NCBI RefSeq assembly: GCF_019320115.1
Contig: NC_089581.1
Span: 71,283,155 to 71,347,154 of the forward strand
Direction of reading: 5' to 3'
DNA length: 64,000 nt
DNA from: Miscanthus floridulus
Lineage: Eukaryota > Streptophyta > Magnoliopsida > Poales > Poaceae
A program made the position numbers and the translations under genes. Below the pieces are notes generated by a model. That model was not told the DNA's origin, did not search any database, and saw only the letters and a list, made by a program, of their open reading frames with translations. This document shows positions 31,709-44,200 of this stretch, piece after piece (within the stretch, counting starts at the first letter, position 1; the number at the start of each line of letters is the position of its first letter).

Positions 31709-34700
31709 ATGGAGGAGGCGGTGGAGGCTGTGGTTGCTGCCGGAGTGGAGCCGTTCCCCACGGTGGACAAGTGCGACGCCTCGGGCCTCGGCGCGCACTC
31801 CTCCGTGGTGGCGGACCTTGACGGCACGCTGCTCCGCTCCCGCAGCGCGTTCCCGTACTACGCGCTGGTGGCCTTCGAGACCGGCGGCGTCCCGCGCCTC
31901 CTCCTCCTGCTGCTCTTGTCCCCGCTGGCCGCCGCGCTGCGCCTCCTGGCGTCGGAGTCCGCGTGCGCGCGCGTGCTGGTGTTCGGTGCCACGGCGGGCG
32001 CCCGTGTCCGCGACGTCGAGTCCGCGGCGCGCGCCGTGCTTCCCCGGTTCTACGCCGCCGACGTGCACCCGGCCGCGTGGCGCGTCTTCTCGGCGTGCTC
32101 CCGGAGGCGCGTCGTGCTCACGGCCACGCCCAGGGACTTCGCCGAGCCCTTCCTCAGGGACTGCCTCGGCGCCGACGCCGTCGCGGGCACCGAGCTCGCC
32201 ACGTGGCGCGGCCGCGCAACGGGCATGGTGAGGGGCGTCCTCGTCGGCAGGCGCAAGGCCGAGGCGCTAAGGGAGATCTTGACCGCCGACGGCGATGGCG
32301 GCGACGCGCCCGACGTCGGACTCGGGGACAGCCGCTCCGACTACGCCTTCATGAGCATGTGCAAGGTACGGCCTGCAGGACACCAGTTGTCACAACACTG
32401 TATATTTATTAACTCTCCAAATATTCCGTATTACCGTATTACTCCGTATATGGCAACGTACCCTTCAGTGACTCTCTTCTCTTCTCCATATATAAATATA
32501 GATGATTCCGTATTCGTACAAGCACCAGCTACACATATGTTCTTCACCTTTCTCCTTTCGTTCATGGAATTCAAATGTTTTGAATGCACGAGTTTCACAA
32601 GCAGTATACAGCCAATAAGTGATCCCCCCTCCCACACACACACACTTCTACAGCAGTTGAACCACTTATCATCTTTTCAGTCGAAACAATATTTTTCTCT
32701 CGCAACAAATCAACCGAAACCGTATTTCAGCTTGTTTTTTTTAGCGAAGCGAACGGAGCCTATGTGAAAAAATATATATTAAATCGGGCTGCACAGACTT
32801 ATTGGCCGTGGAGCGAATGTGTGATTGGACAAACTAGCTTAATAAGCTAGCTATATATGGCACCACATGTGGATGTGGTACCGGGCGAACCGCGTTGCAT
32901 CGCACGCATGTGTTTGCAGTCATGGGGTTTTTAATTTGCATCTTCCCGCCATAAATTGGAGATATATGGCACTGTTGTGGTGTGGATCAGAGTTAGGGTC
33001 TATTCGGCTGGTATTAAAGCTGACTGATAAGTCGGCTGAAGCTGTTTTATTGTGAGAGAAAAATACTGTAGATACTAGCTGATAAGCTGACTGATAAGTT
33101 CAAACAAACAGACCCTAGCTGGCACGACGAAAAAGAAAGTGCTCAACTTCTTTGTAAATCGATATCGAATTGAATTGAATTAATATGTATGTAGAGGCCA
33201 CTAACTTTAAGGCCATGGTCGCTTGTCTTATAATTTATACTTTTCGACTTGTTTTTTCAGTCGAAACAGTATTTTTTCCTCACAACAAATCAGCTAGAAC
33301 AGTGTTTCAACTTGTTTTTTCTGCAAAGCGAACAAGCCCAAATGTTCTTGCGCCGCCCTTAACCTGACAGAAATTAGTTTTAGAGAACAAACTAACACTA
33401 TCAAGTTTCCCTGTGAGCCATGTGTACAAAGAAAAACATATATAGGAAAAAGTACAGAATTGAAGATAGAAATTCACGTTCCAAACATACCCAAGCAAAT
33501 TGTTCCTGCAAATTTCTGAAGGTTGTATTTGGTTCAAAGCATACTGCTCCAAACATGCTCTTAAACATGCATGCTTACACCTCATGGTTGTTCACGTCAG
33601 CAAGTCAGCATGGATATATGATATGATTATGATACACCTTTCTCCATACTGGTACGTAGCACACCCACAACTACCAGTACTAAATAAAAGGGTTACACAC
33701 CGCACATATATAGTTGGAGCACTCAGATATGCGATTATATATAATAATGCAAACGTTTAATAATCTGGTTGGGTCACATCTTTGTGCAGTAAAGAGTGTT
33801 CGGTGGTCAGGGCCGGGACCCGGCATGGCACGCATATGCTGCCCAGCAGCAGCCAACGCTCATATATATATTTAGGGCGCATTTAGATGCAAAATTTTTT
33901 GAGTGTTGACTACTGTAGCACGTTCGTTTGTATTTGGTAGTTAGCGTCTAATTATGTACTAATTAGGTTTGAAAGTTTCGTCTCGCGATTTCTCACCCAA
34001 CTGTGCAATTAGTTTTTTTTTCATCTACATTTAGTACTCCATGCATGTGCCGCAAGATTCGATGTGATGAGTACTGCGCAAAATTTTTTAGGAACTAAAC
34101 AGGCCCTTTATCGATTTTGATTTAGTTATTTGGTTGGCGTTAGTTACGTTTGGCCGGTAGTTAGGACTGACAGAGAGCTTTTGTTTATCGGGTACAACTT
34201 GGACGCACCCGTACATTTCACACTCACACCATACGGCTTGTACACATGCAAAGAAGAGATTGGGAGGCTTAGTGCGTGGAAAACGTGCAGTACCACCGAA
34301 CGCGCATACATGCGAGTAACCTAAATTTTTTTGAGTCTTTCTGTTTGGCTGGTATTAAATCGACTTCTGCTGATTTGTACGACTGGTTTGTTGTGAGAGA
34401 AAAATACTGTTCTACAATTAATTTATACGAATTAAAACCGGCTGAATAGCACAAGCGAAGAGGGCTTAAGACGATTGCCTAAACTGTCAGCACACACAAA
34501 GCAGACTCGTGTAGGCTGCCGTTAGTTGAGTACGTACACACGGCATGCCGTTAGTTGAGTACGTACACTAGCTCAAACCAGTCAACTAACAGTGTTTTTC
34601 TCCCACAATAAATCAGCACCTGCTAGCCTAAATCAGCCTAGAAACTAACCAGCGAACCGGCCGACCAGCTGCGTTGGTGAAACTTGGATTGTTAAGTTTC

Positions 34701-37422
34701 GGTTTCCGTGTAAAACATGCATGCATGTGTAACTATAATATGGCAAAATCTTGGCGAAGACTTGGCCGCACGGGTGTTTGGTTCCCCGCCAGACTTCGCC
34801 ACGCCTTGGATGCGGCAGCCACGTAAAACAGGCTATTGTTTGGTTCCCACGTAAGTTGAGGCGGCCACGCAACGTTACAGTTCATTCATGTGATGGTTTA
34901 GGCCACAAGTGCGGCGAGCTTTTCCCTCGCCATAAAACTGTGGCGGCGCCACAGCCTGGCTGGCTACCAACGGTGAACGGTAGCGAACCAAACAGCCCAG
35001 GCGATGCCAGCACAACCTTTTAGGTGAATCTAACTAACCATCAGCCTGTTGGGATGGTTGGCTGGTTTGTAGCTGGTTGTTGGATTATTACCGTTGGCTG
35101 GTTTAATGTAAGAGAAAAATATTATTTCAAATAAAAATTTATGATCGTTTACGAGCCAGTCAACCGAATCGGCTGTATAGTCCCTAGCCCTAGCAAGATA
35201 GCAGGGCGCTACTGTTGCTTGTCTGTCCTGAGCTGAGATTTCGATGGACACACATGTGCATGTGCTGATGTGCATGGCATGGATCGGCCGGGATCAAAAG
35301 CTTGTCCTGCCGATCGAGCTCCTTTAATTGTGTACTAGACGAAATATTGCTCCATCTTACACTTGCTCGGAAATGGAAGTGGCTCTGTTTAGTTCATGAA
35401 TTTTGAAAATTTGACTACTGTAGTATTTTCATTTTTATTTGACAATTAGTGTTTAATTATGGACTAATTAGGCTCAAAACGTTCGTCTCGCAATTTCTAA
35501 CCAAACTATGCAATTAGTTTTTTTCATCTACATTTAATGCTCTATGCACGTATCACAAGATTCGATGTGATAGTTGCTATAGTATTTTTTAGAAATTTAG
35601 TCGGGAACTAATCGAGCACTAGGAACACGAAGCTGAAAACATAGCACTAACAACTGAACAAAAGGTCCTCGGTAGGATGCAGCAAGTAGTCATGCCCTGT
35701 GCCCCTGTCCTTTCCTTGGCTATTGTCTCCAATAGTAGGCAATGAGAACAGGAATTTCGACGAAGCTCATTCCACTACTAATGCAATAGTGTACAATTTT
35801 AGAGCACTTGATAAGCCTCGTTCGGCTTGCTGAAACTTAGCTGAATTGGCTGAAAAACATTATTCTAACTGAATTGTTATGAGAGAAAAACATTGTTTCG
35901 GTTGAAAAAACAAGCTGAATAGTACGGATTAGGCTGTGTTCGCTGGTCTGGTTTTTCCAGACCAGCCGGCTGCTCCTTCTCACAAAATACTGTTCATCAA
36001 CAGCCGCTATAGTATTCCTCTCTCACAAAATCAGTTAAGTTTCAAATCAGCAAACGGGACCAACGTAAGCCGAACGGGCCTAAGCGTGTGTTTAGTTGGG
36101 TGAATTTGGGAATTTGGCCTACTGTAGCACTTTCGTTTTTATTTGGCAAATAGTATTCAATCATGGACTAATTAGGCTTAAAACGTTCGTCACGTAATTT
36201 TCAACCAAACTGTGCAATTAGTTTTTTTCGTCTATATTTAATACTTCATGCACGTATCGCAAGATTCGATGTGATGAGTACTGTAGCATTTTTGAGATTT
36301 TAGATAGTAACTGAACACGCGCTAAATGTAGCATAGGGTAGCACTGACAAGTGATGGCGCACGGTGGTTGCTAGCTGCACTCATCTTCGATTTTTATATT
36401 CATTCATTCATTGTGCTAGCACTAGCACAGTACGGCTTTTAATGCTGACGAGACCATGCATGCCCTCTTCTTAATTCGCAATTAACGCAAAGTTGTGGGC
36501 GCCGCGCCTGCGCTGCGCTGTGCATGGATGGATGCAGGAGGCGTACATCGTACCGCGCGCGCCGGTGGAGCCATTGCCCATGGACCAGCTGCCTCGTCCG
36601 GTCATCTTCCACGACGGCCGCCTGGTGCGACGGCCGACGCCGCTGGTGGCGCTGCTCGTCGTGCTCTGGTTCCCCGTGGGGCTTGCGCTCGCCTGTCTGC
36701 GCATCGCGGCGGGGGCGCTGCTGCCCATGCCGCTGGTGTACTACGCCTTCTGGGCGCTGGGCGTGCGCGTCCTGGTGCGTGGCGCGCCGCCGCCGCCGCG
36801 CGCCGAGCGCGCCACGGGCCGGAGCGGCGTCCTCTTCGCCTGCTCGCACCGGACGCTGCTGGACCCCATCTTCCTGTCCGCCGCGCTGGGCCGCCCCGTC
36901 GCGGCCGTCACCTACTCGCTCTCCCGCCTCTCCGAGTTCCTGTCGCCCATCCGGACGGTGCGCCTGTCGCGGGACCGCGCGTCGGACGCCGCCATGATCC
37001 GTGACCTGCTGGCGGAGGGCGACCTGGTCATCTGCCCCGAGGGGACCACGTGCCGGGAGCCCTTCCTGCTGCGCTTCTCCGCGCTCTTCGCCGAGCTCAC
37101 CCACGAGGTGGTGCCCGTCGCCATGGAGAACCGGATGAGCATGTTCCACGGCACCACGGCCAGGGGCTGGAAGGGGATGGACCCGTTCTACTTCTTCATG
37201 AACCCGAGCCCGGCGTACGTCGTCACCTTCCTCAACAAGCTCCCGCCGGAGCTCACCTGCGCCGGCGGCAGGACCAGCCACGAGGTGGCCAACTACATCC
37301 AGAGGCTCATCGCCGCCACGCTCTCCTACGAGTGCACAAGCCTCACCAGGAGGGACAAGTACCGGGCGCTTGCAGGAAACGACGGAGTCGTCGCCACCCC
37401 AAAGCCAAAGGTTGCTAGCTAA
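31709..37422 (+). CDS. GPAT: glycerol-3-phosphate 2-O-acyltransferase (land-plant GPAT family)
   Basis: Two exons, 31709-32365 and 36538-37422 (GT-AG intron of 4,172 bp, phase 0), give 513 aa, normal for the family. It transfers acyl groups from acyl-CoA to glycerol-3-phosphate at sn-2, making precursors of cutin or suberin, in the ER. Residues about 31-215 form the HAD-like phosphatase domain with DLDGT (Asp36, Asp38) and GDSRSD (Asp207, Asp211). The acyltransferase domain has HRTLLD (His323, Asp328), SPIRTVRL and [14 protein letters not shown] (PEGT at 386-389). Hydrophobic segments lie at about 57-80 and 255-277. Both phosphatase motifs look intact, which favours the GPAT4/6/8 clade (2-monoacylglycerol makers), but GPAT5/7 is not excluded by eye. 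The 414-aa frame antisense to exon 2 is a shadow. Confidence 0.95.
32640..33350. repeat. MITE copies carrying the GAGAGAAAAATACTGT hallmark (GPAT intron, first cluster)
   Basis: Three related short elements at about 32660-32762, 32993-33117 and 33222-33350, in both orientations. Each has the hallmark or its complement ACAGTATTTTTCTCTC and ends resembling GGTCTGTTCGGCTGG / CCAAACAGACC. Further copies are at about 34334-34465, 34560-34650, 35040-35170, 35814-35935 and 37768-37845. Non-coding. Confidence 0.72.
33873..34111 (+). mobile_element. MITE family B, copy 1 (GPAT intron)
   Basis: About 240 bp starting GGGCGCATTTAGATGC, with GACTACTGTAGCAC, TGTGCAATTAGTTTTTTTT, CGCAAGATTCGATGTGATG and end GGAACTAAACAGGCCC. 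Two more copies lie in the same intron. Confidence 0.8.
35382..35623 (+). mobile_element. MITE family B, copy 2 (GPAT intron)
   Basis: Same order of blocks as copy 1 (GACTACTGTAGTATTTTC, ATGGACTAATTAGGCTC, CACAAGATTCGATGTGAT) with many substitutions; ends GGGAACTAATCGAGCAC. Confidence 0.8.
35814..36083. mobile_element. two short hallmark-type MITEs side by side (GPAT intron)
   Basis: 35814-35935 starts GCCTCGTTCGGCTTGC and has TATGAGAGAAAAACATTG. 35936-36083 starts CTGTGTTCGCTGG, has the palindrome TTTTTCCAGACCAGCC and ends CAAACGGGACC ... CCGAACGGGCC. The second may be nested in the first. Confidence 0.55.
36084..36323 (+). mobile_element. MITE family B, copy 3 (GPAT intron)
   Basis: Begins GCGTGTGTTTAGTTGG and ends TAACTGAACACGCGC, giving visible GCGTGT/ACACGC terminal inverted repeats; the interior matches copies 1 and 2. 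It lies about 215 bp before exon 2 of GPAT. Confidence 0.82.
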
Positions 37423-38200
37423 GGTTATTAAAAAAAAAGGAAAGAAAATTGGGTTATTGTGGTGTGTCATTGCTACTAAATTCATTGTGATGATGATGCA
37501 CGTCAATGGGCAGTAGTATTTTTTTTCTCTTTGTATTGTATTGGTCACCTCTACTACGGTAATATATTGTACTATGGCTATGTACCTACCGGAATTGAAT
37601 GCAAGATCACACAAGGTGAAGTGAAAAAGGGGGGCAGGGACTCTTCTCATTCGTGTCAGCAACGTGCATCTTTCTGCACCCAACAGCTAAGAACATAAAG
37701 GCGAAGTTATTTCGTTTGGTAGATTAGTTCACACAACCTTTGGCCACCCAGGCCTATACGTAGCCCGTTCGACTTCCGGTCAGAACAGTATTTTTCTCAA
37801 TAATCCACGATCGTATACGATTGTTTCAGCCCCGGCCGAACAGGCTGACGTTTTGCAATTCAGTAGGCAACTGGAGCACAGCTCAACACGTAAAAGGACA
37901 CCAAACACCACAAAGCACATCCTTGCCCCAACCTCCAATCTTAAGGAAAGCTTTCCATGACACATATCGCGCCAAATGAAGGAAGCAAGATTGCTCGAAC
38001 CGTTGCCATTGATTAGATTGCTTAACTTAACAAGGTAACCATTTTTTAACTTTGGACAAGGCATGAGTTCTAGCTCTTACGATTCCTTCTTCCGGGTTGC
38101 ACTTATACATGCTATACTCAGTCGTATCTAAACCCTGGTAATGGGAACAGCAACTAGTATGTAACATGCCATGATACTTATCAGACAGTGGATTAATACC
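37423..38200. other. intergenic region between convergent GPAT and prolyl 4-hydroxylase
   Basis: Holds both 3' UTRs. A hallmark-type MITE fragment is at 37768-37845 (AGAACAGTATTTTTCTCAA). No gene seen. No canonical AATAAA poly(A) signal stands out just after the GPAT stop; TTGAATGCAAG at about 37595 lies near a likely end. Confidence 0.5.
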
Positions 38201-41200
38201 TTACTCTGTGCATACTTTGCAGCTCTTCCGGCAGAAGCCAGGAGCTTCCTTGGTCCCCACCATGTAGTTAGGGTTCTTGGCGCACTCACCCACGGCCGCC
38301 CACTGGGGACAGAGGATATTGTCGTCCTCGCATCCGTCAGAGGAACCCGGCTGCTTGACAGGGTGGTCAAACGACCTCACATGGATCCATTTAGTTGCGG
38401 ACCACTTCTGGCCTTCGATGACAGGGCAGCTACCGTGCAAGCTCTCAGAGTCCGTTGTTGCATCAGGGTGGAGACTGAAGAACAGCAGGGCATCACCCTT
38501 TACCGGTTTAACTGCACATGGAAACCAGCAGCAGCTAGACATCAGAGTAAATATGCATGGTGGAAGGTACACGCATGATAAAGCTATGGAAGCCTGCTAA
38601 GAAACTACTAGTGACATTATATCAAATAAAAAGGGACATGGGCCATAGTCACATCAGGTAAGAACTGGTCAAGATGATATATATAGCTTGCAGATCTGCA
38701 ATGTAACTCGAGTTCTACAAGAAACACTGTTATACCTGCATATCCATTTCTTGCACAATCAGACCATGTGTCGTCCTTGGGTTGTAATAGCTTCCCCTGT
38801 GGAATGTTGGAGTTATTACAATTACAACTGGCACTCTTAAGAAAGTAACACAGGAGGGATAAGTAACTACCTCTGCATTGGGGAAGATGGTCTCTCCACC
38901 CTTCTCAACATTTGATAAGTACATGAGCACAGTGGCAATGCGATGGCCACCCAGGGCTTGATTATTTTTGTCATGGAAGTAGTCATAGTGGGGTTCGTAT
39001 TTCTCACCATTCTGATAGTGTAATATCTGAATGGATTCACCATTCTCTGAGCATGCCAGAAGCATAGAGTTAAGATTGTTGACAATTAAAAGGAAGGAAA
39101 TGCTTTTGAGTAATTTAATTGAAGCTTTCGAGGTACCTGGTGGAAGAAATGTCCAAACAGATATCCTCTCCTCTATTCTCGTTACTACTTCATCCTGCCA
39201 AGTGAATATCTATGTTAACATATCGTCATATACATAGGTAATTGTTGCCAGCCAAGAGATAGATCTTCTACATTACATTACATTACTAATTCCAAATTCC
39301 AAATTCCAAATAAGCCATGACACCTCAAGGCTTCGGTTGGAAACTAGAACCCTGGTCAGCTCCTATTGCCTTACACTCTACAGCAACCAGGAGCTGACCA
39401 AATGCCTGACCCAGAGAGGGAGATCAGCAGCAGATTATGTCTTACATGTTAGTAATCCGAGTTTGCGAGACCGAGCGAAGGCTCAAGTGGCTAGCGGTGG
39501 CAGTGGCCAAGCAGCCGGCGCGGTTCGATTCCTAGAATAGAACATGTGTCTCTTAGCAGGACTTGCTCCCAAATAAAAATCTACAGCCTCTCGCGTGATG
39601 CCACAAAGGGACTATGATGTTCCCGTTGATGGTTTCAGTGATCTCTAGAAGGATGCGGTCTTCTACTCTGTGTCTAGTTGTAGGTCTAGTCGTATACGTG
39701 TGGTGTCCTTGGATGCATGCGTGTGTGTGAATGAACAGATGCTACAACTGTACCCAGATGAGAGGCTTCAAAAAAAAGTAATCCGAGTTTGTGAGTGAGA
39801 TCCCAGCAATATATGAGTGATTCCTTCAGTGAAGTTTACCTTGTGCTACTGCCCTGTATCAGAATTCTTGGATCTGAGGGGTGCTATGTTTGAGAGACTG
39901 AAATTCATCACGCCACACAGTGGGAGGGACTGAATTTCAGAACATTCAGTGTGCAGAAAACAAAATGGCCCTACTATTATTGTGCATTACATGCACAGAG
40001 GATAAACACACATTACATGCATAGAGGATAAATTCATTGGACATCTCAGGTCAGAGACATTAGGTACAAAAATGAAATTATATTGATTAAATATTTCATA
40101 TAGACAGTTGAAATGTATAAAGGTAGAGCATAGCATTTTTAAGTTGCACTGTAAAAATTGTGGTTCAGCATAATCCATCATGTTTATAATATGCTATATG
40201 TGCTAGCCTAACAGTAATATATTGTGGGAGAGAAGTCCCAATTGTGTGCATCCTATGGTCATCAAACTTTCAGACTTAGTCACTGAACATAACTTGCCCC
40301 CAAAATCTTTTGGTTCAGAACCAAGATCATCAAACTTTCAGACTTAGACCGGGGCACCAATTCATTGCCTTATCATCACACTGTGATTCTATGCTAATGT
40401 CATAGATGTCAGCTGAGTCTCTCAAAAGCCTAGTGGAGGCCTACCTTAAGGGCCAATGTATGTAGAAAGCTTTCGAGATTTGCACTCAGAATAAAGCAAG
40501 AGCATTTAGCCAGCTAAAGTATCTTCCTTCCAGAGAGTAATGTTCTATAATTCGTTTGGTCCTTTTTTTTGTCACAATTCAACTTCTCCATTTGGAAGGA
40601 ACAGAAAACAAGCTTTATCCTTTTAAAGTGTATTTCTTGTACAGATGCATTAAATTAAAAATTAACCGATGAAGTATGTGTACACCTTTATTCTAGTCCA
40701 ACTGTAGCTGTCTTGTCAAAAAAAAAGAGTAAAGAACTTTTCACTGGCTCATAGCCCTGAATATTAGTCCAAATAACAAGTTGCCCATCTTCCTCTCTCC
40801 AAACGCCTCAAGGTGATGATATCACTAGGATCAAGTTATTTGTAACTAATGTGTGCTAGCTCAGTCATTAGGTGAAAGCCAGTGAACAATTTGATTAGTT
40901 TTTTCCTCCTAGATTATCTAGAAAACAATGTCGCTGATCCATTCAGACACAATTACAGATTAGAAGCAAGAATTGTCTATAAAAGCATGGTACCAAAGCT
41001 ACACCTCCAATCAAATTTCATGCAAGCTGATTTGCTAGTAAAGGTGTCAACATAGTGTCTTTGCCTACTTTTGTAAGATGCAGTAAAACAGAGCATGTCA
41101 ATAGGGCAATCTTTAGTTTTTTTTTTTTTTTTAAATGTATGTACAACAAGCTAACCAAGATGTTCAACAATATCTTTCGATCGAACAAGATGCCTGAGGA

Positions 41201-44200
41201 GTGGAGAAGAAGCATATTGGTACCAATCTACAAGAACAAGGGAGATATCCAAAGTTGTACTAATTATCGGGGAATTAAGTTGATGAGCCACACTATGAAG
41301 TTATGGGAGAGAGTCATCGAGCAACGCCTGTGAGGAACGATGCAGATATCAACAAACCAATTTGGTTTCATGCCCGGAAGGTCAACCACAGAAACAATCT
41401 TCTTAATAAGACAGGTTATGGAGCGGTTTAGAGAGCAGAATAAGGACCTCCACTTGGTTTTCATTGACTTGGAGAAGGCTTATGACAAGATACCAAGAAA
41501 TGTTATGTGGTGGTCTTTGGACAAACATAAAGTCCCATCAAAGTACGTGACCCTCATCAAGGACATGTACAACAATGTTGTGACTAGTGTTCGAACAAAC
41601 GATGGTAACACAGATTACTTCCCGATTAAAATTGGACTTCATCGAGGGTCAGCCTTAAGCCCGTATCTCTTTGCCTTGGTAATGGATGAGGTTACCAGGA
41701 ACATACAAGGGGATATCCCTTAGTGTATGTTGTTCGCTGATGATGTAGTGTTAGTGGACGAAAGCCAAGCGGGAGTAAATAGAAAACTAGAGTTATGACG
41801 GCAGACCCTTGAGTCTAAAGGTTTTAGATTGAGCAGAACTAAAACCGAATACATGAGATGCGACTTTGGCGGAGTTGTACAGGAGGAGGGAGATGTGAGT
41901 TTAGAAGGTCAAGTGGTGCCTAAGAAGGATACCTTTTGGTATCTGGGATCGATGCTACAGAGGGATGGAGATATTGATGCGGACGTTAGCCATAGAATCA
42001 AAGCAGATTGGATCAAGTGGCGACAAGCTTCTGGCAATCTCTGTGACAGGAGGGTATCACAAAAACTAAAAGGCAAGTTCTATAGAACGACGATTAGACC
42101 GGCTATGTTGTATGGAGCAGAATACTGGCCTACAAAGATTCGACATGTTCAACAACTGAGTGTTGCAGAAATGCGTATGTTGCGATAGATTTGCGGTCAC
42201 ACAAGAATGGACCGAGTTCGAAACGATGATATACGTGATCGCCTAGAGGTAGCACCAATTGAAGAAAAGCTAGTACAACATCGGTTGAGGTGGTTTGGCC
42301 ATGTCCAAAGGAGACCTCCAGAGACACCAGTGCATTATGGAGTCCTAAGCCAAGCTAATAATATGAGGAGAGGTAGAGGAAGACCGAAATTGACATGGGG
42401 GGAGGCAATAAAAAGAGATTTGAAAGCTTAGGATGTTTGAATAGGAGTACTTGGAAAGCAGCTATTGAAGTGCCTGAACCGTGACTTGGGGCTCTTGGTG
42501 GGTTTCAACTCTAGCCTACCCCAACTTGCTTGGGACTGAAAGGCTATGTTGTTGTTGTTGTTGTTGTACAACAAGGCAATCTCTAGCTGTTTAATTGCTT
42601 CAGCCATTGATATTATGATTTACTTTTTCAGTTTGCACGAAATTCGTATCTCAGAAGTTAATAGATGAAGATGTCAAATGGTGCTCAAGATGCATCTCCT
42701 ACTTTGCTCAGTATGTACAAGTCAATTACAATGCAGTTTATTGAATTTTCATTGATGATAGTGAACAAAACTTGCTTGATATTAGATAGTATGCAATTCA
42801 ACTTTAACTTAAGTAATATGTGGATGTGTGGATAGTGGAAACCCAATTTGTCCTGGGTCTGTTTGAACTCTAAGGTGGAGTGCAAGTCCAAGTGATAGAG
42901 GCGGGGTTGAACTGTGCACTATTATACTCGGAGTTAGGTAAATTTGTAACAGTGGTACTAATTTAAATTTTCAATGGACCTGTTATTCTTTTGATAATTT
43001 CAGGACTTTTTCTGATTTTTTTAGCCTAATACTTCTAATGCACCTATAACCGAAATGGGTTGATACTCTCCTTAATTCTAGAGGTTAACAAACTCATTAA
43101 AAGGCCAGTCATCCCATCTATATAAGGATGGGCTTGTACCTCTACTCGTTGATCAAGAAATGTTTCATAGTTCCTAGTATCTTCCATCTATCCCTGCCCA
43201 TGTTGTGTGGCCTCCAGTCATCAGCAATTAGCATGCTGCTTTGGTTCAGGGCCATCTAATTAATACAGATCACACATGACAGAGTGTATGGTGTTCTGAA
43301 CCTAGGGGGATAGCTCAGGTTCAAGTTCAACTAGCAAGTCCTAAACAATCACAGTAAGATGCATGAGAATAAATGAAGTTAAGACATTGATGCCCATAGG
43401 TGGAACATGACTCAGCAACAGCTCGAACAGGTTTATCAAATGAGAAGACAAATTGATAATGCACACATATAGGGCCTGTTTGGCACAGCTCCAGCTCCAA
43501 GACTGTTTGGAGTTGGCCAGTCCTAGATCCAAGAATATTTGGAGCTGATCATTCCCAGCTCCAGAAAATCTTGGAGCTGGAGCTGTGGACACACTAAAGG
43601 TTTTAATTAAGAAATATTTTATTGTTTTGGATTAAACACATATGTCTAATCCCTCTATTTTACCCTGAAAACTCCAAACTCTAAATCCTGCATGGATGTC
43701 AGAGCAGGACCTGTGTCAAACAGGGCCACAGAATAACCACGTAAGCTGTTAAACACAACAACACATGTTGAACATGCATATATGTGAAGGATGATTGCGA
43801 CCAATTCCTACACTAACAAAACCAAAACTTCATGGACAATTCAGACATTGAACCAGAACCCAATAAAGCCAATGTGCACAACAAAAACAAAATGGCATCA
43901 AACGAACTACAGTAGAACAGTACATCATCCAAACATGGTATTCTAAATCTTACTGTCTAGTGCAAAGAATTCGGCAGATTAAACTCAAAGAACAAAGATG
44001 GCATAGATCAAAATCCAATCATCTTAACCCAAATATCAAGGGACAACACCTACCAAAACTTGTCGGGTCATCAAGGGACACCACAGTGTGTGATAATAAC
44101 CATTCCTACTATGCCACCCAATAAAATTCAAGTTTCCTGCCATACGTTTAAGGTACAATGCCCCATTTGTGGAAAAATTGTGAGAAGTATTGTCGGTGTT

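Noticed and set aside
31589..32068. minus-strand and second-frame ORFs over GPAT exon 1
   Set aside because: Arg/Ala-rich shadows caused by high GC content; the conserved GPAT frame explains the region.
36439..37683. 414-aa minus-strand frame opposite GPAT exon 2
   Set aside because: GC-rich shadow of the true exon; no domain, and composition follows the third-codon GC bias of the sense strand.
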